NCBI GenBank assembly: GCA_934045905.1
Contig: OW203762.1
Coordinates: 5,890,001-5,954,000 of the forward strand
Direction: 5' to 3'
Source of the DNA: Leuctra nigra
Lineage: Eukaryota > Arthropoda > Insecta > Plecoptera > Leuctridae
Length of the DNA stretch: 64,000 bases
The translations under genes were made by a program, and so were the position numbers. Shown one piece after another: positions 35,186 to 47,615 of this stretch. The number at the start of each line of letters is the position of its first letter. Position 1 is the first letter of the stretch. The notes below the pieces were generated by a model. The model was given only the letters and a program-made list of their open reading frames with translations, did not search any database and had not been told where the DNA came from.

Positions 35186-35309
35186 GGGTTGGGTCAGTAG
35201 AATATTCAGCGTAGAAAATGGGTATTCTACGCGTATATTCTACCGTAGAATATGTAATGTAGAATATTGATGTAGATGACATATTCTACACGTAGAATAT
35301 TATTTTTAA
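35186..35309. repeat. TATTCTACGTAGAATA repeat fragment
   Basis: CAGGGTTGGGTC is followed by several TAGAATATTC / GTAGAATAT words in both orientations. The CAGGG start recalls hAT ends, but only one end is visible. Confidence 0.45.
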
Positions 35310-35532
35310 GAAAAACATTGATTTGGATTATAATGATCATTCTATTGATTTGTTTTCAAAATAACAGCATTTTACTTTACTTTGAGTACCTAGTACATAA
35401 CAACTCTACCAAATTGTTGATACGAGAGGACCAACTACAATTTCTATCTTCTAAATTTAATATTAACATAAAAACGCAAAGTGATACTCAATCATCTCAT
35501 TCGGACTTTGGTAGTATAAGTATAACCACATT

Positions 35533-36850
35533 TTGGCACAGATTATGTGCAATCCTGCACGTCCAGACTGCCACCTCGGTAATTGCATGGATTGTCCAGG
35601 AACAACGAAGTTAAAAGAAGAGCTGCAAGAATTATTAGATGAAGAGTGTATCGATACTGTTACCTACAAACAATGGCAATCGACCGATCGATGCAATCTA
35701 GAAACCCATCTGAAATCTGTTGACGCCTTCATTGACTGCTTTCTTGAAAATATCAATATTCTCCGTTCTCATGATTTCTTTGCTAAACAACAGGCAGCTT
35801 ACCTTACTGAATTAAAATCCAACCTACAGCCCGGTGATGTAATAGTAACTGGAGACTTCTCCGAAAACTACAGTTTCGTATTACAAGATGCTGCCCAAGG
35901 GTTCCATTGGAACAACAGCCAGGCAACTCTTCACCCTTTCGTTTGTTATTATTTGTCTGAACATAATGAAATTGAACATAAAAGTTACGTATTCATCAGC
36001 GATTCATTGCACCATGACACCGTGGCTGTTAACACATTTCAGACCAAACTTATTTCTCTTCTACTTCAACAAAACTCAAATTTAATAAGAATAATATATT
36101 TTTCTGATGGTGCAGCTGGACAATACAAAAATAAAAAGAACTTCACTCTGTTATCATCAATATGAATTTGGTCTTCAAGCTGAATGGCATTTCTTTGCAA
36201 CATCCCACGGCAAAGGCCCTTGTGATGGTGTTGGTGGAACGGTGAAACGTCTAGCAGCAAGGGCCAGTTTGCAGAGGCCATATGAGAATCAGATTATGAC
36301 CCCACAAGATCTATTTCATTGGGCAAGTGACAACTTAGAAACCATCTCTCTTCACTTCACACCTTCTCAAGAAATTGAAGCAAACAGGACTGTTCTGAAC
36401 AAAAGGTTTCAAAATATTGAGACAATTGCTAGAACACGAAGTTTTCATTCCTTTGTACCAATATCGCAAAATACCCTCCGTGTGAAACATTACTCATTCT
36501 CAGAATGCTACGAGGATGTAGTAATTACACCGATGAGCAATGAAACAACTGTCAAAATTGATGATGTCAAAGACTACGTCACAGTACGTTATGATGGACA
36601 TTGGTGGCTCGCTTTTGTTTTGGAGAAATTTGTGGATGCCAATGAAATACGCGTAAGATTTTTGCATCCACATGGACCATCTCCATCGTTTACCTATCCC
36701 TCACTGGATGATGAACTTACACTATCAGTTGTAGACATTCTGTCCATTCCACAAGTGACAATAGGTGGAAGACGTGGTCGCACTTATAAAATGAAGACCG
36801 AAGATACGGAGTATGCCACAAAGAAGTTACAGTCTGCGTCGAGTTCATAG
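35533..36850 (+). pseudogene. Transposon-encoded DDE-like protein, catalytic body (frameshifted)
   Basis: Two frames (35533-36165 and 36107-36850) form one ~435-residue protein with a single-base shift near 36145, between YKNKKNF and CYHQYEFGLQAEWHFFATSH. Motifs in order are CNPARPDCHLGNCMDC (Cys-rich, first ~20 residues), VTGDFSENYSF, QATLHPFV, ISDSLHHDTVAV, YFSDGAAGQYKN, and SHGKGPCDGVGGTVKRLAAR. The spaced acidic residues (D in GDFSEN, D in SDGAAGQ, D in CDGVGG) look like an RNase-H-fold transposase triad. The protein type is widespread in invertebrate genomes but I cannot name the superfamily. The start near 35533 is not an ATG and the first in-frame ATG is 35545. It is inactive because of the shift and upstream insertions. 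Confidence 0.65.
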
Positions 36851-36852
36851 AT

Positions 36853-36911
36853 TCAGGCATAGCCAACTGACATTTCGTTGATGAAAACACCACATCAGCC
36901 TTCTCCAATCG
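36853..36911 (+). repeat. Inverted flank, left copy
   Basis: Just after the DDE-like stop, CATAGCCAACTGACAT..GATGAAAACACC and CATCAGCCTTCTCCA are mirrored at 39568-39627. The two copies bracket the LINE at 37168-39070 and may be arms of one element. Confidence 0.7.
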
Positions 36912-37167
36912 CGTCTTTTCTAGGATTCAATTTTTGTATTAGTGTTTGGCTTTTTTCGCAAATAGCGCTAGGTACCGACGCCGCCGTTTTTTACCAACAC
37001 ATGGCATCATCAAAGTTGATTGGTCCTGAAGTTTCATCTTATGTATGAATAATAATAATCAATGCAATGGACGGCAAGTGGAATGATTTGTTTGGGAGAG
37101 AAAAAATAGCATTATAAGCAAATAAATCAAGTTATAGATGCACCTGTACATACCCAGTCGTATACAT

Positions 37168-37247
37168 ATAATAAATAATAATAATAATATCGCGACCCTG
37201 CTTCCAACTATTGTCGGGTCAGGGGGTGGGATGATCCCACCAATGTT
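37168..37247 (-). other. LINE 3' UTR and ATT tail
   Basis: On the minus strand, ATCATCCCACCCCCTGACCC is followed by GCAGGGTCGCG and tandem ATT. This is the 3' end of the RTE-like LINE, also recognisable at 18100-18165. Confidence 0.75.
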
Positions 37248-39070
37248 CTAGGGCACTTGTGTTCTCAGAGCCGACTTGCCAAGTCCGACACTCCACACTT
37301 CTTCAATCTCTTCTTCCAGTTCTTCAGCCTCCTCTCTTTCCACCAGCTCCCTCCATCTCTCTCTGTCTTCCCACCACTTCTCTGTTGTAATTACTCCCCA
37401 ACACTCTCCTCTTTCTTCTGCAGCTGCCTCTATTCCGTTGATCCATTTGGTTCTAGGTCTTCCTGCCTTTCTTCTGACACCCATGGCTGCACGCTCTGCC
37501 TCTCTACATGGTATCCTCTCTTTTCCCATCCTCTTCATATGTCCGTACCATCTTAGCCTCTCTTTTCCAAGTTTAAATCTAAGAGATTCCACTTCTAGGT
37601 CTTTTCTAATCTTTGCACTCCTCACCTTGTCCATCTTCGTCACTCCTGCCACACTTCTCAGGAACTTCATTTCTGCAGCCTGCATCTTCATTTCTTCTTT
37701 CCCTCCCATTGGCCAAGTTACTGCTGCATATATTAAGATTGGTACAAAGTAGGTTTTGTACAGTAATATCTTCCACCTCTGTGGTACATCTTCATTCCAT
37801 AGTAGCTTCCTTACACTCTGGTAAAACACTTCTGCTGCTCTCACCCTCCTCTCGATCTCCCTGTCCACCTTTCCATCCTTTGCCAATACACTACCTAGAT
37901 ATTTAAACTCGTCTTTTTCCGTAAGTTCCTCTCCTCGCATCTGCATCCGGCACCGTGTCTTCTGTTGCCTTTCCATAACCATGGTTTCGCTTTTTTCTCT
38001 ACTGATTTCTAGTCCATATTTTGCTGTCACTTCTTCCCACCTGTTGAGTTTCTCTTGCAACTCTTCCTCGGTCTCTGCCCACACAAGAACGTCGTCTGCA
38101 TATATGAGTGTGCGGGTGTCCTCTTGGTCCTCCGGCTCAACCTCTCTCAGCATCTCATCCATTACTACTGTAAATAATGTTGGTGACAATACACTCCCTT
38201 GCTTCAGTCCCTCCCTCACTTCGAACCAGTCCGTTTTTCCCACTCCCGTCTGCACGCAACTACTGTTCTTGTTATACATACTTTGAATTCTTTGTATCAC
38301 TCCACTGTCCACACCCTTCTTCTCTAGGCACCGCCACACTTCTTCTCTTGGCATTCTGTCGTACGCCTTTACCAGGTCCAGAAATATCATTCTCATCCCG
38401 TTCCCTTTCTCCCATCGGTCTTCCATGATTTGTCTCACTGCAAAGATGAGGTCAATCGTTGACCGTCCTCTTCTAAAACCGTATTGTTCTTCTCTTAGTT
38501 TACTCTCAATACTCTCAGCCACCCTCCTTTCGATGATCTTTTCATACAATTTAGCTGTTTGGCACATCAAAGTTACTCCCCTGTAGTTGCAGCATCGCTT
38601 TCTGTCCCCTTTCTTAAAGATAGGAATAAGTATTCCCTTCCCCTAATCTTCTGGGACATCACACTGGGTCCATGCTGCTTGAATTACCCGGCAGAGCCAC
38701 TCAATTCCCTTCTGCCCTGACGCTTTCAGCATCTCGACACTGACTTCGTCCATTCCTGGGGCTTTTCCATTCTTCATCTTCTTTAGCATTTCTTTCACTT
38801 CCATCTGTCCTGGTATTTCACCCGCAACCCCCTCGCTTTCCTCTGCCATTCTTCGGTTTGTCTCTCTGTCTTTCCTTTGTACTGCCTCTCCCTGAAGTAG
38901 CTCCTTAAAGTACTCTTTCCACATTGTTTTTATCTCCTCCGGTCTGTTTGTGAAACCACCATCCTCCTTCTTCATTATGGTTTGAGTCTCCCCCGTATGT
39001 CGTTTCGCCTTGATTAGACTGTACAGCAGTCTCTTATTTCCATCAAAGTCTGTCTCCAACCTGTTTGCAT
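37248..39070 (-). pseudogene. RTE-like LINE ORF2 (reverse transcriptase), 5'-truncated
   Basis: About 600 codons in one minus-strand frame broken by a single TAG at 38643-38645. N-terminal to it are NRLETDFDGNKRLLYSLIKA and a KMKNGKAPGMDEVSVEML fingers segment. After it come GFRRGRSTIDLIFAV, FLDLVKAYDRM, LKQGSVLSPTLF and the catalytic YADD. These are followed by a thumb region and the C-terminal LRWYGHMKRM and GRPRTKWINGIEAAAEERG segments, ending GKSALRTQVP. The endonuclease domain is missing (5' truncation near 39070). A single nonsense change in an otherwise open frame implies a fairly recent copy. The C-terminus explains the origin of the 38-bp satellite at 13040. Confidence 0.92.
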
Positions 39071-39567
39071 ATATTAAATAATATAAATATTAAATAATAT
39101 ATTTAATAACACATGTTTTTGTCTACAAACGTTTGTAATCCTTTATTTATTCACTTTGATTGTCAGAACTTTTTGACAGTTGATGATGGAAACAAAACGC
39201 ACAGCTAGAAAATCACGTTTCAAGTGTGCCGTGATCAGAAAAGCGATTTGTTTTTGTAGTTATTTTTGAAGAGTAATCTCTGTGTAAATAATGTGTTTAG
39301 TTTAAATTATCTGTTATGAAACATTATTGATATGCAATTAATGCCAGTATCATCAATATTAAGCTGCAATTATGAGTTTGCGCCCGTCAAAAGCAAGTGT
39401 GGATTGTTTTATAAGGTATAAGGTTAAGACATGACAGTAAAAGCACGTTGGTAAAAGTGGCAATGAACGTATACAAAATAATTTGTCAACGTCTATATTT
39501 TGCCCACCCAACAAAAGGACGGTAGGTGGCGCCCTCGGGATCCTGCTTTACCATTGGAAATGGGTTC
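39071..39567. other. Unassigned intron DNA
   Basis: AT-rich, with no gene or element ends recognised. Confidence 0.4.
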
Positions 39568-39627
39568 TTTGGAGAAGGCTGATGTGGTGTTTTCATCCAC
39601 GATATGTCAGTTGGCTATGATTCAGGT
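39568..39627 (-). repeat. Inverted flank, right copy
   Basis: Mirror of 36853-36911 with few changes. See that entry. Confidence 0.7.
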
Positions 39628-41267
39628 ATCTACTAGTTTACATGTGCTAACTGCTATGTATGAGTCTAAAGTTCATATTATATTTTTTTTTTAATAAATT
39701 GTATTTTTCAACTTTCAGGTTATTCATAACAATCGAGAAGAATAGAATCAGTTTTCAAAAGGGCTACCTTTTGATAGCTACTTTACATAGCTACTTAACC
39801 GTATTAACTCGTGTATAAGACGCACTCGTGTATAAGACGCACCCATGTTTTGAGAAGTCTATTTTAAGAAAACACTTAGCATGCGTGTTTAAGACGCAGT
39901 AAATGATGAAAAACAGTGTGTGTTTGTATACATGATATCCATCTAAATGTTGGTTTTCCAGCTAACTGAACTCTTTGAATGAAAATCACTGCCAACTTGT
40001 TGTAAACAAACAGTAATTTCCTGCTTCTGAGAAAGGGGGGAGGGGAGTCTTTTCCCAGCAGCTGTTGTTTGCTCTAACAGACGCGCACCTGCCTTTCCTC
40101 TGCATTCCAAAACAAACCCAACTCCCCTCCTCCCCTTCCATTAAGATCGCCATTCAACAGTGTTTAGTCTATTTTATGCCTGTCAGAGCAATGTTTTTCA
40201 GCCGTAAACATATATTTTGTCTCCTGGAGCCCTATTCCCGAGATATGCGACAAGTGACAAGTGAGAAGTGATAAAATGTTCTCACATTTAGTTCTCATCT
40301 CAGTTTCCGACAATTTGGTATTCCCGAGACCCGTGAGGCGGGTGTGGACGTGAGAACACAATAGTCACTTGTTGACCGTCGCCACCTGTCTACCTGGGCA
40401 CCCCTTGACGCAATCCAAGAGCTTGTTTCATTCGAACTACACATTGGCGCTTACATTCAAATCATGCGTATCTCATTCAAATGACTGTGTTCAAGGTATA
40501 TTCTACCCATTAAAAAACACTTCGTGTAAAAATAACAGCCAAGTCTCTTCAACAAAAAAAAAATATGAAATCTAAAAATTCTGCACTGAAAAGTAGTGAT
40601 ATCAAAAAATGAGCCAAGTCAAAACTTTATTTGAAAATCAAAAAATACTTGGCGCATCGTGTATATAAAAAGCTTGGAAGTATAGGCCAATTATAAAATA
40701 TACATAAAATATCCATATACATAGTACACCTATAATGCCCTAAAAAAACGATGCGCCAAGTATTTTTTGAATTTCAAATATAGTTTTGACTTGGCTCATT
40801 TTTTGATATCACTACTTTTCAGTGCAGAATTTTTAGATTTCATTTTTTTTTTTAGTTGAAGAGACTTGGCTGTTATTTTTACACGAAGTGTTTTTTAATG
40901 GGATATCACTACTTTTTTTAGTTTATTCTTACAACTTGTGACAATCGAATGAACAATTACTATATCCTTAAAAAAAATCACCCTTTACAATTTGGTTATT
41001 TTCATGAAGAATAGCAAAGGTTTCATTCCAATCGGTCAACCAAGTTCCGAGATATGGCAACATATCCGTTGTCAAAATGGTTGCTGAACTTTCTGCACTG
41101 CCACATAGAATTTATAACTATAAATGATGTGTATCATTTTAAGCTTTATGAATATGTATTTATTGTACCTATAGGAGGGGATTATAATAATTTATAAATT
41201 TGAATGACGTAATTTCCGGTCTCATAAATAGGAACATTCTAGTTTGACTGTTCCTATTCCATAGAGA

Positions 41268-42559
41268 CCCTGCCGGAAAAACCTACTGAATCCTACTGAA
41301 CACCTACATAGGTTAATGTAGGAATCAATATGTCTATGAAGGTCTTGATATGCCTCAATAGGATCACTGGTTACCTATTGGTTCATATGTTTCTATAGGT
41401 ATATTCATTAGTAGGTGTGAATAGGAATTTGCAGGTCTATGTAGGTATATGATTCAGTAGGACTCAATAGGGATATGTTTGAATAGGAAGTAGCAGGTCT
41501 ATGTAGGCATATGATTCAGTATGATTCAATAGGGATATGTTTGAATAGGAAGTAGCAGGTCTATGTAGGCATATGATTCAGTATGATTCAATAGGGATAT
41601 GTTTGAATAGGAAGTAGCAGGTCTATGTAGGCATATGATTCAGTAGGATTCAATAGGGATATGTTTGAATAGGAAGTAGCAGGTCTATGTAGGCATATGA
41701 TTCAGTATGATTCAATAGGGATATGTTTGAATAGGAAGTAGCAGGTCTTTGTAGGAATATAATTGAATAGGATTCAATAGGTATAAGTTTGAATAGGTAT
41801 TACCAGGTCCATATAGGAATAAGATTGAGTACGATTCAATAGGGATTATGTTTGAATAGGAATTAGCAGGTATATATATGTATATGATTGAGTAGGTTTC
41901 AATAAAGATATATTCGAATAGGAATAACCTGATCCTACGTAGGCATATGATGAAGTAGGATTCAATAGGAAAATGATTGAATAAGATTTAGTAGGTTTAA
42001 ATAGGTAGAACATTTTTCAATAGGCAAAGTTTTACTTCTTTAAAACTCATCTGCCTCCGTAGCTACATTGGGAGAACGGCCGACTTCCACGTGACGGACC
42101 CATGGGTTCAAATCTCCGAGCATGCGCTTAAATTTAATTTCGCACATTGATTACAAATGCTACTTGATCTATAAATATGTGCTCTAAAAGTGAAAAAGAC
42201 CAATAATTAAGGTGTAGTAATTAATCAAAATTTTAATATTTTTCATCCCTCTAGAATCCTATTTATTCCTATACCTACAGATTCCTATTCAATCCTATTG
42301 AAACCTATACCTATCAACTCACCGTTTCCCTATTGGAGCCTACTTATTCCTACAGAGTCCCTGTTGGTCACACCTACCAGATCATACAGAGCCCTAACAT
42401 TACACATACCTACTGGCTCCTATAAAAACCTACATACCTACTGAAACCTATCAAAGCGGACACATACACTATATGAAACCTATGAAGTAAACCTATTCAA
42501 ACCTACTTAAACATATACCTATGAACATTCATAGGAATGAATAGGTTTTTCCGGTAGGG
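41268..42559. mobile_element. CCCTrCCGG foldback element, 1.29 kb
   Basis: The ends CCCTGCCGGAAAAACCTA and the mirror TAGGTTTTTCCGGTAGGG sit between GA dinucleotides. The left half is filled with AATAGG words, including a ~60-bp unit repeated five or so times at 41460-41760 (GGGATATGTTTGAATAGGAA). The right half carries the complementary CCTATT words. A tRNA-like segment lies between them at 42050-42125. There is no ORF. Confidence 0.8.
42050..42125 (+). repeat. tRNA-like segment
   Basis: TAGCTACATTGGGAGA resembles an A box, and GGGTTCAAATCTCC 50 bases on resembles a B box. The acceptor stem does not close, so it is likely a relic or SINE head. Confidence 0.4.
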
Positions 42560-43156
42560 GATGGCCTTCCGAATCGTTTCGCGCTAGTTTCATATCGATC
42601 TGTCAACCAGTTTTCGAGATATGGCGTTTCTTCCGGTTTCAAAATGGCTGCTGAAATCACTGACTCCTTGAATTATAATTTAAACATGATTACATTTTAT
42701 TATAAGCTGTCTGAAATAGTATATTTATTGCATCAACATGTAAATTTGTGAGATTCTTAAAAAGTGTGACGTCATTTCCAGTTTTGGTATGGAAAACTGC
42801 ATATATTATTGATGATTATACATAAAGTTGACCGTCTAAATTGTTTAGCGCTGGTTTCGTTCAAATCTATTTAGCCGTTATTGATATATGATGTCACTTC
42901 CGGTTTCAAAATGGCGGCTTCCGGTTGGTTTTATAACAAGTCAAATGAGATATCAAAAGTACATACGTTACATAAATATCAAAATAATCGGATCAAATTT
43001 GTTGCCGAAATGCCAATCGATGTATTTCAAATTTCATGACGTCATTTCCGGTTTCGTTAACATAAATTTTAGTCTGTTGCTATCTATAATCCATATAGTT
43101 GACCGTCCGAATCGTTTGGCGCTATTTTCGTTCCAATCAGCTCAGCCGTTGTCGAG

Positions 43157-43258
43157 ATATTGTATTGTATTGTATTGTATTGTATTGTATTTTATTATCA
43201 TCCCGTGGACAAGTACATAATACATGTATGGGTATCGTCAAGAATGTATGTACAAGTT
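43157..43258 (-). mobile_element. 5'-truncated LINE tail
   Basis: About 100 bp identical or nearly so to 27696-27780, the 3' end of the LINE at 27694-28246, including its AATAC tail. It is inserted into family H copy 3. Confidence 0.85.
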
Positions 43259-43704
43259 AGTCCGGTTTCAAAATGGCGGCACAAAAAAAGTCAAGGGGGG
43301 GAGGGCAAATCAGACGCCAAAAGTGCACACGTGGTAAAAATGTGAGATCAATCGGTTCAGCCGTTTAGGCTGTGGCCTGTTTACCGGATTTGAATTCCAG
43401 GATACTACTACTACTAAGATTATTATTATTATTATTATGAAAACCGCCCTAAAACACGGTTTTCACGGCCCTCTAGCTCGCAAAGGGCGTAACCTATTGT
43501 TCCCAAATTTGGTATATGTTGTAGGGTGGGCCATTGCTCGAAATTGAGATATTTCCCAACAATGTGAGATTCCCCAATTTTAAGATCCAGTAGGCCGAAA
43601 ATGCCACTTTGATGCCTACAGTAAAAGTGGGTTTGCTCCAGCCTTTATATGAGAGTGTGCGCGCGCCGTACGACTTGGCTGGCGTGGAGCGACCGCTCCA
43701 CTAG

Positions 43705-45500
43705 ATCTTCGTGAGTTATTTTGTACTACTTTATCGCAACTAAAATCATCTTAAAACATATAATTATACTAATTAACGTATTATACTGCACAGTTTGTAT
43801 GGAACTTTTCCAATTACAGCTTATATTCAATTAAATTAACTCCTCAGTTATCAAATTCCTCATTGCAATGCCTCCAGAATAAACTATACAATCTATCCAG
43901 TTTTCTAGACTCAATTCATAGCCAAAATTGTTTATAATGCATGTGTATTCAGATTATTTACAATTGACATTGCCATTTGGTATAATTTTATGTTACTTGT
44001 GTTTGATAATGTATCATAGATTAATAGTGATATTCTCTCACAACAGAAGTAACATTATATAATTCTCAAATCACAGACAAACTAATTACCTACATTGTAA
44101 TTCCAGCTGAATCCGTTTGTCACGGATTGAATTCTAAGAATTATTCTTCATGAACATTAAAAACTATAGGTACTAGGAAAACGCTCATTGTACGCTACGC
44201 GTTTATAAGTGATTTATCGAAATGCAAGGATTAATATAATACAGTTTCTAACAACTTTTTGTAACGTACGAATCTTTCTGGTCATAATCCATTAAAATTA
44301 CATGCAGAGTAATCAAGGTAGTACTTCGACCGTTCTTGTTATATGAACTTTGTTTTTAGATTACAAAGAAGAAAAAAGGAACTGTATTTACATCAATTTC
44401 CAGTGAACCCAAAAGGCCAATCTTGCTAGAAAACAATAGTCAGACAAAATGGATAGTAATACATTTTTTGTCAAAAAATTGGCATGAGACGTTAATTTAT
44501 TTAACCTGTAATGCAAAAAGAATACACCTTTAGAGACATTGCAATTGCAATGGAAAAACAAGCATTATTCTGAAAACGTCCAATGGGTGAGACACCGCTG
44601 TGATAAAACTACTGCAAAAATTAGGCTGAAATTTTGACATGTTATGACCAACATACCAAGGTTAGATGTGTGAAAGTTTCAAAAACATTACTTTTGTAGG
44701 TAAAAAGTTACATCTGTTCAAATTTGGTTGTCGCGCGTCTAGCGCGCGGACGTTTTTTTTGGGCCACCCGATATTAATTTGATTTGAATTGATTATTAGA
44801 TCAAATGTTATCGAAATTTTGTCTTCAGTCGAAAATCAATTTGCCGGTAATTAAATGTAGTTTGTATTTTAAAACATATTACATAGGTATAGCAGAGCTT
44901 CGGAATGAAGTATAAATTGTGTAATAAATGGAATTGAACTTAAGAAAATACAATAGTTTTGCCGAACTGTTGACTCTTGAATGATAATTAATTATGTAAT
45001 ATTCAAGAAAAGAATCACTGTTTCATGTGAATTGAATATTTCGACATATTTAGTGCATTCTGCTATCATATCATTTCTTGAAATAATGATACAATGTTGA
45101 GTCCGTGATGTTTCTCATAAAGCGCTACGGCTTACTATGTGACGCGCGCTATTTCTCCGAGCGCGGCAGAAACTTTTGCCATGCGGCCACATTAAAATAA
45201 ACGTTATGCACACTTAACAGCGCTCAATCTTCATGAAACCTTGCCAAAATCTTCATACATGTGTCCTCTATACATTTCAATCATAATAATAATAGGTCAT
45301 CGCGAGAAATTTTTCACAAACAGCTGAAATGCAAACTTTGGCCGGCTTTGGCCATTTTAACTAATTTGCATGTTTAAATGTTCGTATAAATCAAACTATC
45401 AAAATTGGTGACACCTAATATGCATTGATGTCTTCCGTAATGTGTTTTTAAGTACCCGTAATTTTTTCAGAATTTTATTTTAATAATTTTCGGTGATAAC
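43705..45500. other. Unassigned element interior
   Basis: AT-rich and without genes. At 44172-44205 an isolated family A 3' end (CTAGGAAAACGCTC, minus orientation) is visible. Confidence 0.45.
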
Positions 45501-46244
45501 GATTTTTATATTTATAATGACGGGTTCCGTTGCGAGGGTGTATGGCGAGTGTTTATTATTTTTGAATGTTACTTCCGATCAATGAATTTTGATGACATTT
45601 GTATGAAAGACGTGTAAGGTGTATGAGGACATGTGTGCAAATTTTCAGACCAATCGGACAATGTTTAATTTTTGTCACTTTTGATTTTCGAGTTGTCACC
45701 ACTGTTTTAGGTGGCGACAACTCGAGGTGACTACTCAGTCCCACTAGGTGACTACTCTGATCTCAGGAATAGCAATCGGCCATCTTAGTGACAAAACCAA
45801 GGTTGTCGTCGATTTTTTGTCACTTGTCACTTTTTCAGGAATAAGGCTCCTGATCTAAATGCAAGGGAAAACATTTTATTGCACACATTTAATATGTTAA
45901 TAATGTTGTGTCTACACAGTTTGAGTAGTCCAGACAGAGTGAGTGGGAAAGGCAGATAGACAACATGTGGCAGTCTACCACAGCTCTGTTTACAAACATC
46001 CACCTTGGATTTACTGGGAAAAAAGCTTGGTATGCATGTATAAGATGCAGGGCAGTTTTCAGAATCAAAATATTGACATATAATTGCGTCTTATACACGA
46101 GTTAATACGGTATGTACCTATTTATATATGATGCTTATCATCTTATTTTATATTAATATATGGTTGACCGTAGGTAGTCCTACATTAATTCATCAATAGC
46201 AATTGATGCTAAGATTATTATTAAAATATATGCCATGAGCTCCA

Positions 46245-47615
46245 TATGGGATGCTATTGCTTTTATGCGATTTTTGCTATAAGTGAAACTAAATAATTAA
46301 TATAAAAAAAGTGTGTGAAGTTACCAACACGAAATTTTTAGGATATGTTCTACCATCTATTGCTATGATTTTCCTAAAATTTGGAGAGATTTGGAGTTGA
46401 TGAGCGAGCACGGACACGCGCAACACCTCGATCCGAAATTATGTCTATCGAAAATATCATTAAAAGCCAATAATTCTTGAAATTCGTCAGACTTGTAGGT
46501 ATAAAAATCTCCAAATATTCGTGAAGTATTAGTCCCAATAACCATGCAAAGGTTTAAGTTGATCGATAGCCTTTCTGATTAAAATGTTCCTTGTTAATAT
46601 TCAAAAATTATAGGATCTATTTAAAAATATATATCTGGGACCACTCATATGATAAAAGTGTGTGTACTTACACAATATTAGACGATCTGTTGAACGGTCA
46701 TAATCAGTTTCATACGTTTGAAAGTTGCTCTAACTACCTTGAAACTATAAAGAGTCGAAGTAGCCGTGATCAACATTTTTGAGTAAATTGACAGCCAACA
46801 CGCAAAATGTCCGTAAAATGTCAATAACTTTTGGATTTAAACACAGATAAGTCTGAAAATTGTCGAAAATACAGACAATGTTGGTACCAATGACCACGCG
46901 AAGTTTTAAGTTGATCGCTCAATCGGTTCCAGTTTAAATTTCAAAAATCATATGAAAGATTTTTTTAAATTTTAACCAATGGGAGGATTTGGCTGAAACT
47001 TTGTATGATTGGGTACAATGTTGGTGGTAATGACTTGTCAAAATTTGAAATTGATCTAACCAACCAATCGAAAGATAATTTTTTTTAAATTTGAACCAAT
47101 CAGTGGATTTCAAAAAAAATAAGGCCTGCAATGATTAGAAATGATCCGTACACGTGTGCAAAATTTCAGCTCGATCGAAGAAAAACTGTGACCTGCATAG
47201 CCTCACCTAGCAGAAAAAAAAAAAACAGAGGTCCGTGCCAAATGAGCCAAAAGGAGACGCTCGCTTCGCTCGCTCAAAAATTTGGAGAGATTTGGAGATG
47301 GAGCAATTTTGCTATTGACCTTTGACCCGGTCAACATGTAAATGTCAATTACTCGGACACTACACAACATACACAACATTGCACATAGTCTTGTTTGATA
47401 GAGGATAAACACACCTTCAAAATGAGCCCTTGTGCAGGTTTGTAGCTCATCTACAACAAAAGTTATAAGCGATATACTGTTGACCGCCAAAAAATTTACC
47501 CTTTTTTGCCCAAATTTGGTTACCCCATAAATCCTAAACCGGTGCACCAAAAAAAAAAAAAAAAAAATTGGAGTTATCAGTGTGACCATATAATCAAGTG
47601 TGCCAACTTTCATCA
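46245..47615 (-). repeat. Dispersed repeat B, copy 2, split by A4
   Basis: The outer parts (46245-46396 and 47277-47615) match 28690-29130 in reverse. The insertion point carries a 21-bp flank on both sides of A4. The far end also preserves the empty site for the pogo-like MITE. Confidence 0.8.
46397..47276 (-). mobile_element. Helitron-like element, copy A4, 3'-shortened
   Basis: On the minus strand it begins TGAGCGAGCGAAGCGAGCG (47276) and follows the A1 module order. It stops at GCTCGCTCATCAA, about 25 bases short of the usual GCGTTTTCCTAG. A 21-bp stretch of repeat B flanks it on both sides (46376-46396 and 47277-47297), unlike A1 and A3, which show no duplication. Confidence 0.7.

Larger units (their letters stand above)
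40506..43704 (+). mobile_element. HINE/Helentron-like element, family H copy 3 (long form)
   Basis: It has the same start (CCCATTAAAAAACACTTCG), foldback left part (40506-40902), TTCCGGTTTCAAAATGGC modules, 3' hairpin and CTAG as copies 1 and 2. It is longer because it carries the foldback element 41268-42559, a LINE tail at 43157-43258 and extra modules. At the microsatellite site (43411-43439) the motif is ACT then ATT. Confidence 0.72.
40226..45850. mobile_element. TIR element with GGAGCCyTATTCC ends
   Basis: GGAGCCCTATTCCCGAGA at 40226 is mirrored, with differences, by GGAATAAGGCTCC at 45838-45850. Subterminal GTGACAAGTGA words occur at both ends. The interior right part (43705-45500) is AT-rich without a gene. 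No transposase was found, so the element is non-autonomous or gutted. The target duplication is unclear. Confidence 0.6.
39799..46110. mobile_element. TIR element with CCGTATTAACTCG ends (outer shell of a nest)
   Basis: The left end CCGTATTAACTCGTGTATAA and its mirror at 46091-46110 are nearly perfect. The right flank is TA and the left AA, so a TA target is likely but not exact. Without nested insertions it would be short. ATAAGACGCA words repeat near both ends. It encloses the element at 40226-45850. Confidence 0.75.

Noticed and set aside
34666..35214. Ile/Tyr/Phe-rich frames as membrane proteins
   Set aside because: They are translations of ATATCGATAT simple sequence and exist on both strands.
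37257..38428. Long plus-strand frames over the LINE
   Set aside because: They are antisense shadows of the reverse transcriptase frame, Ser/Leu-rich and without conserved motifs.
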